From Nectonema munidae (Eukaryota > Nematomorpha > Nectonematoida > Nectonematidae): 64,000 nucleotides of DNA. The stretch is taken from contig JAUIRK010000110.1 of assembly GCA_030549495.1 (NCBI GenBank), forward strand, positions 434,001 to 498,000, written 5' to 3'. The position numbers and the translations under genes were made by a program. The notes beneath the pieces are model-generated. The model saw nothing but the letters and a program-made list of their open reading frames with translations, was not told where the DNA came from and searched no databases. Below, in pieces: positions 34,135-46,735 of the stretch. Numbering within the stretch: position 1 is the first letter of the stretch; the number at the start of each line of letters is the position of its first letter.

Positions 34135-35081
34135 TTCACTTTCAAGAAGAGCCTTTTAAAAATGTTTGCCCTTTTATGAGACTTTCATGCAAAGAGGCTA
34201 TCCTTTCAAATATATGCCTAGAGTCTCTCAAACTATACTTTTTATAAACGGTTACATCTTCATTGCAAATAGGATAACTATACTTTTTATCACTTTCCAA
34301 AAGGGATTTTTAAAAGCAATTGTCATATTGTTAAGGATATATAAAAATTAACTTAGCAAAAATATACATTTATTTTATAATTTGGGTAATTTGAACTCAC
34401 GCTGACAGGAAAAAACAAAAGGCTACGTTGGATAAGGTAATGCGTGTGACCCTGACACACCTAAAGTAAAGCAATCAAGAAGTTTATTCCCCTTACAAAA
34501 TAAGAAATATATTCTAATCATAATTTTATTCTTGTGCTTAAATGAGGCATACTTTCAGTAAGGTTTTCTGTGATTGAAAGATTAATTCGACAATTTGTCT
34601 GGAAAGATTTATACCAAGCAAGGGAAGTCAAGAGAGGTCTAATCCGAATGGTTTTTCTTTATAAATAAAAGCATATGACTTTGTCTAACGATGGGATAAT
34701 ACAATCATATAAGCTAAATTCTTTACATGCGCGGGTGCTGGCACTATGATAAGCCCTCGCGAGCAAATTTTCGCAAATCTGTTAAAGTCAAAGTAGAAGA
34801 ATAGACGACATTTTATTGAACATAGAGATGGGAAATTGAACCATTTGGGGATAGGATCAAAGAAAAAAGAAGACGAATTCGTTACAATAAGATTAATCTC
34901 TTAATAATACTAGTATAAAATAGATATAATTTATACAAAATTGATTACTTCATTGAAGTAAGCTGGTCTAATTTTTCGGTTTAGTAGCAAAAAAAGTGTA
35001 ACTTTAAAATCAGGAATAATTAAGATATGATTCATTTCTGTTGCTAGATAAAATAAAAATTTTGGAAAATTATAGAGGTCC
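34135..35081. other. No recognisable feature
   Basis: AT-rich spacer with nothing I can support. Confidence 0.5.
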
Positions 35082-35276
35082 TTTCTATTCTAATTATATT
35101 GAAAACGGCATATTGAAAATAATTATTTAAACATCAAATTAACACCTTTCTATTCTAATTATATTGAAAACGGCATATTGAAAATAATTATTTAAACATC
35201 AAATTAACACCTTTCTATTCTAATTATATTGAAAACGGCATATTGAAAATAATTATTTAAACATCAAATTAACACC
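35082..35276. repeat. Three identical 65-bp tandem repeats
   Basis: The unit beginning TTTCTATTCTAATTATATTG occurs at 35,082, 35,147 and 35,212, with no difference between copies. Identity in otherwise diverged DNA implies recent expansion or an assembly artefact. Confidence 0.95.
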
Positions 35277-36303
35277 CAGTGGTGTCCCTACTTTATAATA
35301 TCGAAAAATATGTGGTGCAACTTTTAAATTTTAATTATGATGTAAGATTTATAAGTGTTTTAATATTTGACTAAGATTTAAGCTAGGAACACTACAAATA
35401 AACTAAGCGTACACTAGCCCAATAAAATAAAACAGACGCGTGCTCAAAGATGTGGTGAAGCGTATTCGAGATAAGAATTCACTGCGCTCAAAAACGCGTG
35501 ACGCAACATGTGTTAATCTTTCTTCGCATAATTATGCTCTAAAATCAATAACACGCGTGATAGAAGTGAAATGTTATTTATTTTTCGCACATTCCAGGCT
35601 AAATATAACGAATGCCCTTCGTTAAAAATCAGAAAAGTGTAACTAAACTGAATAAAAATTGTTTTGAAATAAAAGTAGGCTACGATTATCGAACAAAACT
35701 TGTACATTCGATCGACATTTTTCACTTCAAAAATAATTTTAAATTTATTAGAAAAACATTATACTGACCCCTAAAAAGTAAAAAATATATATTTATTTTC
35801 GACAGTGTTCTTTAACTATGACATTTTGTAAAAACCCATATTCTACCTCTGTTATATAAAATATAGGAAAAAAAGTATATAAACTCATCACGTTAATTAT
35901 TATTGGTATTTTTTGAAACTAGATAAAAGTTGGCTGACCTCATATAAAAGAAGATTTTGCAAAAGGGAAAATATTTTTTTGTAAAACCTAGCGCACAAAG
36001 AGTATAGCTTTTTAATGATACCATTTTCAATAAAAAATTTTGTTTAAATCTTCACATTATGCTTTTAACAAAAAGTGGAAACTTTTTTTTACTAAAATTT
36101 AGACCAAATTTTTCGAAGTAAAGTCCAGTTATCAAAAATATTAAAAAGCTTTTGCAAAAATACATTATTCTAGTAGCGTATACAGCGAACGATAAGCTTT
36201 CAAATGATATATATATCATGAAAAAGAAATATTGAAAAACAGTTTAATTTTTTCTTCAAAACAAATAAATAAAAATTTCCAAAAAATAGTATTATTATTA
36301 TTT
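35277..36303. other. No recognisable feature
   Basis: AT-rich DNA. Three ACGCGT sites fall between 35,435 and 35,565, but no element boundary or gene is clear. Confidence 0.4.
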
Positions 36304-37190
36304 ACTAGCCGGTCCCTGTGTTTGTTTCTCGCTTCGCTCGAGACGTAGGATTCTGGGTCCCCGTCATTCTAGGACGTGTGAAAGATCATTGCTACTATGA
36401 TTCTAAGACGTGTAAAAGATCATTGGTACTGTGATTCTATAACGTATGAAAGATCATTGATACAGTGATTCTAGGACGTGTGAAAGATCATTGGTACTGT
36501 GATTCTAGGTCCAGTTAAAGATCCTTGGTACCCCATGATTCTAGGTCCTATGAAAGATCATTGGTACTGTGATTCATAGGTCCAGTTAAAGATCATTGGT
36601 ACCCCCGTGATTCTAGGTCCTGTAAAAGATCATTGGTACTGTGATTCATAGGTCCAGTTAAAGATCATTGGTACTGTGATTCATAGGTCCAGTTAAAGAT
36701 CATTGGTACTCCCGTGATCCTAGGTCCAGTTAAAGATCATTGGTACTGTGATTCATAGGTCCAGTTAAAGATCATTGGTACACCCGTGATTCGTGGTCCA
36801 GTTAAAGAGTGTGAAAGATCATTGGTACCGCGTGATTCTAGGTCCAGTTAAAGATCATTAGTACCGCGTGATTCTAGGTCCAGTTAAAGATCATTGGTAC
36901 CGCGTGATCCTAGGTCCAGTTAAAGATCATTGATACCCCCGTGATTCTAGGTCCCGTTAAAGATCATTGGTACCCCCGTGATTCATAGTTCCAGTTAAAG
37001 ATCATGGAAACCCTCATGATTCTAGGTCCTGTTAAAGATCATTGGTACACCCGTGATTCCAGGTCCTGTAAAAGATCCTTGGTACCCCCGTGATTCTAGG
37101 TCCAGTTAAAGATCATTGGTACCCCTAATAATCATTAAATCATCCACAAAGATCATTGGTACCACTAATACTAATCATTGATATCGTCCG
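36304..37190. repeat. Minisatellite, ~36-bp unit, after an ACTAGCCGG module
   Basis: It starts with ACTAGCCGGTCCCTGTG and CTCGCTTCGCTCGAG, then about 20 imperfect copies of a ~36-bp unit built from GTGATTCTAGGTCCAGTTAA and AGATCATTGGTACC. Copies vary in a short C-rich spacer and in CCAGTTAA versus CGTGTGAA. The same ACTAGCCGG module recurs at 63,817. Confidence 0.9.
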
Positions 37191-37469
37191 TAAAGAAATC
37201 CCCGTTTTAAAAAAATTTTCAAGTAAAAAAATATATATTTTTTTTCTTCTAAACAATGCAAAATAATCGAATAAAACATTAAAATTATTAAATAGAATGA
37301 TGAGAGGATTCTAAAAATGTATAATACTTCTATATTTATTATGTATATGCGAAGTCATATTTTGAGCAACCTGAAAAATCGAAAAATAAAAAAAATTAAA
37401 ATTTAAAAGCGTATTCTGATAGAGTTTGATACGCTGATTCCGAATATGTAATTTTTTGAAAGGAATCGA

Positions 37470-37857
37470 ATGATTTTTTTTTTTGAGGTCAAAGTTGGAT
37501 TTTTTGCTATTTTTCAAGTTCAAAGGCTAAAAAAAGTATTTAAAAAAATTTTTTTTAAATATTTTTACATTTTCGTAATCAGTATAAAATTTCCTTTAAA
37601 ATGCGATATTAAAATAGAAAATTGGATAAGTTTGAAATTTTTCGAAAATTTTGTAATCATATTAACCGCAATTTTAAAGTTAAATGTTTTGAACTTTTAT
37701 GTATAATTTTTGAAATGGTGCGTTCAATATGTATGCAAAGTATTTTTGGAAATTTTTATTTTAAGTATGTTTTTTATTATACATTTTACGATTTTTATAT
37801 TTAAATATATAATAAGTTCTGGCAAGTTGATCGACGGAGGTCTTGCCAGACCTCTGA
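37470..37857 (-). repeat. Dispersed repeat, copy 1, hairpin end
   Basis: On the minus strand it starts TCAGAGGTCTGGCAAGACCT, in which TCTGGCAAG pairs with CTTGCCAGA (37,818-37,850), then runs through AAATATATAATAAG-type AT-rich body. The same order occurs at 63,571-63,760 on the plus strand with clear similarity over ~130 bp. Confidence 0.65.
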
Positions 37858-38437
37858 CATATGAAAAATGGGCTACAAAGGTGATTATTTATCTGTATTT
37901 TAGTATAAAAACTCATGTTAACATTCAAGATATTTTCCATAAGTATCATTTTTTAAGAAATACAAAATTGTGTTCTTGACTTTTTTTAATAGCATTTTTG
38001 TGCCGCTTTGTTAGTGCATAAAGTTTGCAAACCTACTGTGATCATAAGTGAAAATTAATTTAAAGTATCTGTAATCAGAATGCATATATTTGATAAAATG
38101 TTTGTTGCGTGAAGGTTCACGTGTTTGGGAAACATGTTTGTTCAAAGTGAGGAAATTTTGAACGTTAAAATATTTTGGCATCAGGATATGAGATAACTGT
38201 GAGCAATATTGTTAATGCTTCATATACTGAATATATAGAGAATATGAGATCGGGTATAGACTCAATATTACAAATGAATAAATGGGAGTCATGAGAATAT
38301 TGAAAGTTCATAAAGAGGAATGTAACAAATGATGTTACATTGTTACATGTTACGGCGCTAGAGTCATTCCAAAGGGGAACGTTATTGTGCTGATGTCAGG
38401 GAGTGAAGAGAGAGAAAGGAAAATAGGGTGAACTCAC

Positions 38438-38568
38438 GCTCAGCTTAATCACGGGCGTGTTGTTGGAAGAGAAGTGCGGCGATGAAGAGGCAGTGGGGAG
38501 CGTCAGAGCTTCTTCCTCGCACAGTTGTGTGTGGGAGAGTAGGGAGGAGTCGTAGTCGCAGCAGAACT
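38438..38568 (-). CDS. Internal host exon, gene B
   Basis: Minus-strand exon of 131 nt with acceptor TTTTTCAG and donor GTGAGT. It enters in phase 2 (two bases, AG) and ends on a codon boundary after 43 open codons: FCCDYDSSLLSHTQLCEEEA, then LTLPTASSSPHFSS and PVIKLS. Both other frames contain stops. It is strikingly GC-richer than its surroundings, as coding DNA is here. The phase matches the exon at 42,569-42,860, whose last single base G would complete GAG (Glu). I recognise no domain. The acidic Cys-containing start and Ser/Thr/Pro-rich end suggest a disordered or linker region. Likely neighbours are further small exons on the same strand. Confidence 0.5.
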
Positions 38569-39175
38569 CTGAAAAAGACCAATCAAGCGAGGATTATGGG
38601 CTAGAGAAGCACCCACATCATCAATTAGATGCGCAGGCTTGAACCAAAAGGGGACCCCTTCTCAACGACTAAAATGATGAATAGTTTTTTTTTAAAATAC
38701 ACTTTCATTTTCATGTGCAGGCTTAAATTTATCTTTTAATTTTTTCACGCAATAAAAAATAATAAAAAATAAATTTAAAAACTTTAATGTTAATTGGGGG
38801 CTGATAAACTACAAATGAAGATACACTTTTAATTAAGGATAAATTAAGTTTGGTCAGAAATGTTTTTAAAATTAATTCATGCGTAACTAAATTTGCTATT
38901 ATTCAAAAATAGGCTAGCATATTTATAATAAAATTTTTCATTCATTATTAAAAAACCTTGATTTTTAAATCTTTGAATAAGGAAGACGCAGGGGGAAACA
39001 AAAAGATCTTGGAATCAAGTAGATGCACGTCAATTATCCCGATTTCAACACGTCAACGCGATATCGAAATAAAAATTTCGAGGTTTTAAAAAATTTACTA
39101 AAATGTTTATTTTATTTTTTTTCAAAAACTTTTTATTGTTTTATATTTTTAGAGTAAAGATATTATTTATCGTGA
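38569..39175. other. Putative intron of gene B, no other feature
   Basis: AT-rich DNA between the acceptor of the exon above and the MULE terminal array. Nothing else is recognised. Confidence 0.35.
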
Positions 39176-39242
39176 TCGGTAAATTGACTCCCTGTAATTT
39201 TACACCCTGACAATTTGACTTCCGGTAGTTTCACTCCCAAAA
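39176..39242 (+). repeat. Phased array of four ~15-bp motifs (likely MULE terminus)
   Basis: AAATTGACTCCCTGT, AATTTTACACCCTGAC, AATTTGACTTCCGGT and AGTTTCACTCCCAAA follow each other at ~15-16-bp spacing. It lies 100 bp before a FLYWCH/MULE coding fragment, so I read it as that element's terminal binding array. Confidence 0.55.
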
Positions 39243-39344
39243 TCTATTTAGGAAAGCTAAGAATATTTGCTTTTTTTGAAAAATGATTTGCATAATTTTT
39301 TACTTGAAAACAATACATACACTATGCTCTACGTATTCAACAGG

Positions 39345-39965
39345 ACTCGAGGAAAAAAGAAACTTGTAGATGACTTAAACTATGTATATGAAGCACAGAA
39401 AGAAAATCTTGACAAATGCAAGACTTACGAAATGCGAATTTAAGACTTGTAAAGCCAGAGTTCACACAATGACGCAGGATGAAGATTATACCATAATCAA
39501 GCATGTTGGTGAACATGAAGATAGCTCATGTGCCTCTAAAACGAAAGTTCGCAAAATTTTAGCAGAGTTAAAAGTACAAGCAACCACTTCCCAAGAACAT
39601 TGCCGTCCATTACTTTCGTCTGTTTGCAATGACCTTGATGAAAACGAAATGGCTAGCATGCCTTCAATCAGTTGTGCCAGACGAAATATGAGAAATTGGG
39701 GTCAGGCATTTGAAAGTGCTGCCCCAAATCCACAAACTCGATTTGGTTACGAGATACTTAATGAATTCAAGTTTCTTGACACTGAAGAACTTTTTTACGA
39801 TTTGATAGCGCTCAATCTGATGAAGACAGAATACTTTTGTTTGCAACAAACAAAGGTCTTGATGACTTAGTGAATGAGAGAAATTGGGCCGGAGATGGAA
39901 ACTTCAAATTCTCTCCAAATATATTCGATCAAATGTATACGCTACATATTCAAATAGGCTCATTT
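39345..39965 (+). pseudogene. MULE transposase with FLYWCH zinc finger, fragment
   Basis: From 39,346 the frame reads RGKKKLVDDLNYVYEAQKEN, then after a shift near 39,420 continues KCEFKTCKARVHTMTQ and IIKHVGEHEDSSC: the FLYWCH zinc finger (two Cys then two His). It goes on in one frame to 39,810, past ASMPSISCARRNMRNWGQAF. A second shift leads to DRILLFATNKGLDDLVNERN, WAGDGNFKFSPNIFDQMYTL and HIQIGSF near 39,965, the start of the MULE transposase core with its first catalytic Asp. The rest of the DDE domain is missing. Such proteins move MULE DNA transposons, and FLYWCH plus MULE is a known combination in invertebrates. The copy is broken by two frameshifts and truncation. Confidence 0.75.
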
Positions 39966-41066
39966 TAAGTCTAAAAAAATCCTGCTTTGAATTTAACAAT
40001 TGTCAAACTTGGAAAAACATGACATATGTATTTGAAACAGTTTTTATTTTTCTCAATAGTTTTAAAAAATTGTTTAACCAATCTGAGCCTCTGTAGAAGT
40101 TAAAGAGGAAAAACTATTTAATTTTTGCAAACTAAAGAAAGGTTTTTGAATTACATTCACAGCTTTACATCGTGTTAAATTTGTTCTCAACTGCCGATTT
40201 TTTAATGTATTGATTAACACTATCTCTACTATCCCAAATGCAAAGGAAAAACGGGTACTTAGAATAGCGGGATTAGTGTCCTATTCGTAGATTAATAACT
40301 TTTAAATCAATACAGATTATCCAATTGTGTTCATAATACAGTATCTTATTCAAAATTGATTTTGTTTCTTTATTTTTCCTTAAAAGTTGTAGAGTAGCCA
40401 AGAGCGACGACCAAACCATATTTCTTTCCATTATGTAATAAAACGCCCTTTAAACTATGCTTTGAGCTATCTATGAAAAGACGCCATTCTTCTGGGTTAT
40501 TCACTACAAAATGATAATTTTTTCTTTTAAAAAAAAGAAAGAACTTCTTTATGTCGATTCGATAAAAAGTTATACGAACATCATTGTGTAAGAAATTTTT
40601 TCATTTAATCGAGAAGCTAATAGCTCAGCAGAACTTTTAGATAAGTTCTAGTCCCGAATAAAATCGTTTAGTTTTATTTTAGAAAAAAGCCGAGGTAGAG
40701 TTACATTTAAATAATTAAGATCTTAATAGCCAAATCAATTTAAGGAAATACACGCACTTCAATTCCTACGTGGAACTGGTCTGATAGCTAAATCGAGGTT
40801 AAGATAAACATGGTTTGTGAATTCTTTGGATTAGAAGCTTTCAAGTTTAATTTACAAAAATAAGCGTCGTATATATGATTCTTGTATTCTCGCCATATCA
40901 TTGGTATAACAAATCGCATTCTTTTTCTTGCGCCTTTTGTCGCATTTGTCTTGATCACATAACTTCATTTTAAAATTTGGAGAGTTGACCCAACTTCAAA
41001 ACATTTTTGTTAATTTATAAACTCTAATTATTCATAAAGAAGGATTATACATATGTATTATATATT
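39966..41066. other. No recognisable feature
   Basis: AT-rich spacer within the putative gene B intron. I see no further transposase motif. Confidence 0.4.
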
Positions 41067-41440
41067 AGAGATGTATCGGATATATGCAATCACATGCCCG
41101 AGAAGATGGGGATCATTCGCAAAAAAAATTACATCCTCTTAACATCCTCATGCACGGATCATTTAAGTTTCAACATCCGCATCCCAAATTTTCAAACATT
41201 TTCCTTTCTTCGGAATTTTTGAATTTTAACTTTATCTAAAATGTTTGTGATAAGTATTTCTTTATGATAATAATATACACATACTTTGACATCTCCTCTT
41301 TAAATTTTAAAAAGTATTGAACTTGCATTTAGTTAGAATAACAATTATGATATCCACACCCGCATCCGCTAGCATGTCAAATTTGATATTCGCACCCGCA
41401 TCCAAGGATACAATAAATTTCAAATCTGATACATTATAGT
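41067..41440. mobile_element. Possible MITE with CCGCATCC motifs
   Basis: The left edge AGATGTATCGGAT and the right edge, inward, TAATGTATCAGAT resemble each other. The interior carries several (A)CCCGCATCC/CCGCATCC motifs and TCGCACCCGCATCC. This is the look of a degenerate hAT-type MITE, but the target duplication is unclear. Confidence 0.35.
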
Positions 41441-41461
41441 ATATATATATATATATTTTCG

Positions 41462-41526
41462 TATTCGCTAAATTCACCGACTTGAATTCACCGATTGGTC
41501 AATTCACCGACAATCAATTCACCGAT
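41462..41526 (+). repeat. Phased array of four AATTCACCGA motifs
   Basis: AATTCACCGA occurs four times at 14-16-bp spacing. Its design is like the arrays at 39,176 and 60,665 but with a different motif, suggesting a terminus of another MULE-type or similar element. Confidence 0.7.
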
Positions 41527-42568
41527 TTAAATGAGAAAATCCAGAAATTTCCAGTATACATTCTCATTTTTTGCTTTTCTTTAAAAAACAAATACGCGTT
41601 TAAATAGAGCTTTCCTTTCCTTTTTCAGATTTAATAAATTGAAGAGCCGTGGGTTATTACAAATTTGTTTGATAACTATGAGTTTATAATTCTTTTAAAC
41701 TTTATATTTTGTAAAAAAAAGTATTGAATAGGAATTTAATAAAAGAAAAAGAAGCAGAAGGAAAAACATCAGATATTTCAACAAAAAAGCAGAAGATAAA
41801 AAACAAAATAATTAAATTAATTAAAAATTAAAATAATTAAATTCTGAGTTTTAATTGTAAGGAAAAATAAAATGTGATGAAATGGTGAATTTACCTAGAC
41901 TCGTATTTTAAAGGCCTCATAACTTGTTCATATAAACTAAAATGAGTTGAAATTTTAAAAGAAAGGTAAGAACTATAGGGCAAACCTGAATACAAAATTT
42001 CATGCAATTTGAAAAACTGTAGGATATTCATTTTTGACCACAGATTTTTTACAAATAAATACATAGGATCTTGGCGAACTTCCGTTTGAGTGCCTCCGGA
42101 GCTTTGCCAAGCTACTAATAGAGATAGGAGTATAAGTTAATATTGATCATATATCTGTATAGGTTTAATTTTCGAAAACTAGACGTGATATACTAAAAAT
42201 AAGGTTATTTCTACATTCAAGACTCTTTTAATATAAAATTGATGCTTATATTAGAAGCACCCAAAAACTTTGTTTACCAGTGTTATGAATATTCATTCAA
42301 CTGTTCGTATCAAAAAAGTGTATATTTGCGCCAATCAAATCGACATATTAATAAGATTTAGCAAATTATTATTATAATTACTCGCTTATAAAGGCTCAAG
42401 AGTAGGACAAAGTGTATTACAAAATAATTTTTAAGCACGCGTGTCAGGTTTCGAATTTAATTGATCATAAGTCCATACATACCTTCAATTTTTTAAATGA
42501 TTTTTTTTATTTATATGAGTTGATTCAAATCCTACTTGGAATGAAGAAATGACATAAAAATAACTGAC

Positions 42569-42860
42569 CATTGCGAAATTTGGGGTTAGGGCGAAGAGCT
42601 TTCGAAACATCAGATCTTATTGAAGTTGTGTCTTTATTGTTCGTGTTAAAGTGAGCACTGTTAGCAAAATTTGAGATAGAAAATGCAGCTGTTGTTTTTG
42701 GCACAAAAGTGCTTTGGGGCTGAAACAGTTTTGCTTTGTTCTCATGTAAAGGGAATGTAGTCGGAGTGAGAGGAATTGTCGAATTAATTTCTCCAGCCGT
42801 TTCGGTTTTCAGACTGGGAATTTGTATGACAGTTGCTGTGGTACTGGAAGAAATGCCTTT
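42569..42860 (-). CDS. Internal host exon, gene B, Ser/Thr/Asn-rich
   Basis: Minus-strand exon of 292 nt with acceptor TTTTTTTCTTAG and donor AATG|GTCAGT. It starts on a codon boundary, keeps 97 codons open (KGISSSTTATVIQIPSLKTE, later LFQPQSTFVPKTTAAFSISN, SKALRPNPKFRN) and ends with one extra base, matching the phase of the next exon at 38,568. The peptide is rich in Ser, Thr, Asn and Pro and looks disordered, as in scaffold or nucleoporin-type proteins, but it has no FG repeats or named domain. No start codon is present, so it is internal. The ~4-kb intron that separates it from the next exon holds the MULE fragment and two MITE-like arrays. Confidence 0.5.
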
Positions 42861-45800
42861 CTAAGAAAAAAATGATTTGGAATATAAAATACGTCTCTTA
42901 GGAATACTAGAATTCTTAATCCTTGAAAAAAAAGACGAAGGCGCGACAAAACAACTCATTTGTGCGAAAATAAAATGCGATGCATCCCAAATAGAAGAAA
43001 GCAATAAAGTTATCATACTTTCGAATGCATCACTTTTTATTCATTCGCAAGCAAATTAGGCATACGATTTTAAATGTGTTAGATGGCGAACCTTTTAGAG
43101 TTAGACACTGGGTACCTCAAATGCATACCAACGTTAATTTATTAGTTCCAACGTGCCAGTATTTTCCTAAACATGAGTGCTGCCTTATTTAATCAAAGAA
43201 GTCCATAATTGACTTTGTCATTTTTATTAGCAAAATTTTGAAGAAAGCAAGCATCCTTTTGGCATATGAATAAGATTTTCGTTGCTGTAAACATTGGCAT
43301 AACTTGTTGATGTCTCACATTCGGTTAATTTGAATGCAACACCTTCGTCACTAACATCACCTGCAATTCTGTTTAATTTTACCAACTTGTTAGAATTCAA
43401 AATTTGAAAGCGTTGCTCACAACGTAAGCTGATGATCCAGAAAACTTAATAGACACACCACGTGTTTTCATTGGCCTAAAATTATTTGGTGAGGAGTTGA
43501 CACTTTAAAATTTGATTTTCATAGCTAAAACATGATTTCTTTCTTCATTGGTTTTCGTTTACACCAGTGCTGAAAAACTTTTTCATGAAAAGATCGAATC
43601 TAAAATTCACCCCAAAGAGGACGCTTGGCAAAGTAAAAATGGCAATATTTAAAATAGGCAAGACAAGTTTTAAAGAAACAAACGATATGCTTTTGTGAAA
43701 TTATAAAGTTAAATTTTGAGATTTTTTATTGATCTAAAGTCTTATTATTTATTTCATAAAAATTTTAATTTTAAAGATAAATTTATTTAAAAAGATCTGT
43801 AGAAAAATGTAATGTTGAAAAATATTAATAAGATTAAAATTAATTATACACCTAAAATGATACTTATAAACGAGAAGTTACTTCGTTCTTCAAAAATTAA
43901 AATACACAATCGTTTGAAAAATGAAACAAGAGAAAAAAAGAGGCCCATAATGGTGAAAGTTGTTTGAACCAATCAGTGATAGCGTAGTGTAAATATTTAA
44001 AATGTTTCAGCCTATCAAAATTTATTGCAACAACGATAGTAAACTTACGGTGAATGAGCATTAAAAACTTTAGAGGGCCGCATGCTGCCTGGAGACTTAG
44101 TTTGCCAGATCTGGTGTACACTCTATTCCTTCGAGTGTTTTATGCAGATCATAGAATTCGTTACTCCAGGTTATAAACTTACTAAAGCCAGAGTTAACGT
44201 AAGTTCACTGGTTCCTGGTCAAAACGTCCGAAAATTAAAAAATGAATTTGTAAATTTATTTCATGATATATATTCAATTATTGTCTTAGCAGATATATAT
44301 ATACATATAAAGTTTATTTTCATTTGAAATATATGAATTTATTCTTATTAGCCTATCAATTATCTACTTATTTTATTAACAAATCTTAACAAACTTTTTC
44401 ATAATAAAGAAAGCTCGCATTTCAAGGCTTAAACCGGTTGACCTGTAATTTAACAAGTAATTTGAAAACGTTAGTTTTCGAGAATATTGGTACAAAGGAT
44501 TTTGGATTTCGGGGATTTTGAAAGTGGGCATTTTAGTTTTTGGGGATTTTGACTAGCAACGTATGCTAGTATCTTTTGAAAAACCTAATGACAAAATAAA
44601 TCCAAATTTGAATGGAGTAAATTGTTAATTGAATAAAATGCCCTTATCAATCCATCTTAAAAAATTTGATCTGATCACTTACATTAGTCCCTTTGTTTTA
44701 AAGAGTTTAAAATGTATTTAACCCTAAAGTTGCATTTTTATTTTTGTGTGTCTAATACATTTTTAAATTGAAAAAACAAAAAAAATGTTAAAATAAATCA
44801 ATTAAAAACTGGTATAGTTATTTTCGTTTCTTTTTGATTTTCCGACGATACAAGCTGACTCGGTGTTAAGTGTTAGAAGAGTTAACTTGATACACCATAT
44901 TAAGTTAAATATTTAAACAATTTCAGATATTAAACATATTCGATTTGTCATTTATTTACGATTTAGTTATTAACTATAATACTTTTTTAACTAAATTTAA
45001 TATGAATGGAAAGACCTTTCACTAATAAAACATAATGACTCGCGTGCCAGGAATTACGGTCTTGCGTCTCCTAGGTTCGCCATCACTGGACTAGGAGATC
45101 TAGTATGTGAAAAATCAAATGAGAACAAAACTTTATTTTCAAAAAATACATATTACGTGTAGTGTCTAGACAGTACTGTTTTATCCATCTCGAAGATATA
45201 ATGTGATCGACTTTCACTCAATTTTTCTAGAAGCTGAAAGGAATATTTTAAGCTCATCCTGTCAAGACCACTTCAAATTTGAAGCATGGGTGATTATTTA
45301 AGGAACTGACGAAGGCAACACCCACTAAATATTAAAAATACGAAGCCTAACCTCACTACGACGGAACTTTTTTAGCAACACTAAGGACGGTTAATGGCAG
45401 TCTTACTCCGATCATCCAAACGTCAACTACATCTCCTTACTGTGAGCTCTTTGACAAAATTGATGATATAAGTTTCAATAAAATCTCGAACTCAAAAAAT
45501 GTTTCTGATGAGTACATGAAACAATAATTTACTAATTATTTAAAATCTATATAGATTGCGTAAAAGTTTACTCAAAAAGTTCAAAAATGAAAATAAAGCA
45601 AATCATAGAAATTATTTTTATTTTTTAAAAAGCAAAACCAAAAAGATTCGGTCCGGCATTAAAAGTGATGTTAATAATAAAATGCAATACCCAATATATT
45701 TTTTGTAAAAAACAAAGTAAAATATTATATTTTAGAACTCAAAAAAGATTGCAAAAGATATTTTTGGACAAAGTATGTGTATTTCTTCTTTTAATGAATA

Positions 45801-46735
45801 ATAAAATTTGCCATGCATTTTTACAGTTACACCATAAAAATAAAGTATGGTCTTTGGAAATATATTTGCCCACTTTCTTGTTCCCCCTTTTCTTGGCTTA
45901 AAATTAGTCAAATAGCGTTAACCTTTAACGGTGGGTGTTGCAGTTGCTTCGCTAGCTCTGGCGAAACCATAAAAAGAAAGCAGATTTAAGTAGATGTGCA
46001 TGTAAATGAACTTTTGCTTCTGATTTTCATTGACCCTTCAGTTAGAGCTAAGCTAGATGACTTGTAAAACTATTCCTGAACATTTTGCAACAGATGGGGC
46101 AGCACTTCGCTCATTAACTCTTTTTTTGTCGAGAAGATTTGCAAAAACAGCCATTGGGTATCGCGTTAAAGCCTTATATATAACTTCTAAAATTTCGAAG
46201 CATCCTTTGAAAGCGTTTACCCCAGACGTATATTTGTTGTAGTTGATTGTTTGAGGTGGTTTTTATCCAAATGTATCATCAATTCCAGGATGTTGTCTCG
46301 ATATCACATAAATAAACAGGTTAAAAATGTTTTTTTGGAATGCAATGAAAATAGAATGTAAATGATCAAGGAGGAAAACTACGTTAATAAAAACATACTT
46401 TAACCTAAAGTTAACATCACAATTTTTGAGTAAACGTGGCATACATATTATGCTGTTCCTAACCGTCCACAAATTGAAAATTGTTTATCTTAAGCGCATA
46501 TACACAATTCACGACATATGAAAGATCTGACAACATAAATACTACAGCCAGAGGATAAGCACTAAAATAATCACTTAGGGAAAAACATTAAAACCAGAAG
46601 TTTGTTTTCTATTCAAGACTACTTGTCTCAAAACTTCAAAAGTTTATTGTATAAAGAGAACAAGGACAATAAAGATGAAGCGAATGGAATAAAAGTTTTT
46701 AATAGACAAATGGGTTGTTTTTAGTTTTTACTGAC
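42861..46735. other. Scattered exon-like minus-strand frames, none secure
   Basis: On the minus strand 43,415-43,225 reads KLNRIAGDVSDEGVAFKLTE then HMPKGCLLSSKF. 44,121-44,050 ends in a consensus GTAAGT donor, and 46,240-46,040 reads FKGCFEILEVIYKALTRYPM then AVFANLLDKKR. They may be further gene B exons or decayed copies. I cannot set their boundaries or phases. The remainder is AT-rich and unassigned. Confidence 0.25.

Noticed and set aside
36304-37190. CRISPR array
   Set aside because: Units are imperfect and contiguous with no unique spacers, there are no cas genes, and the context is animal DNA. It is a minisatellite.
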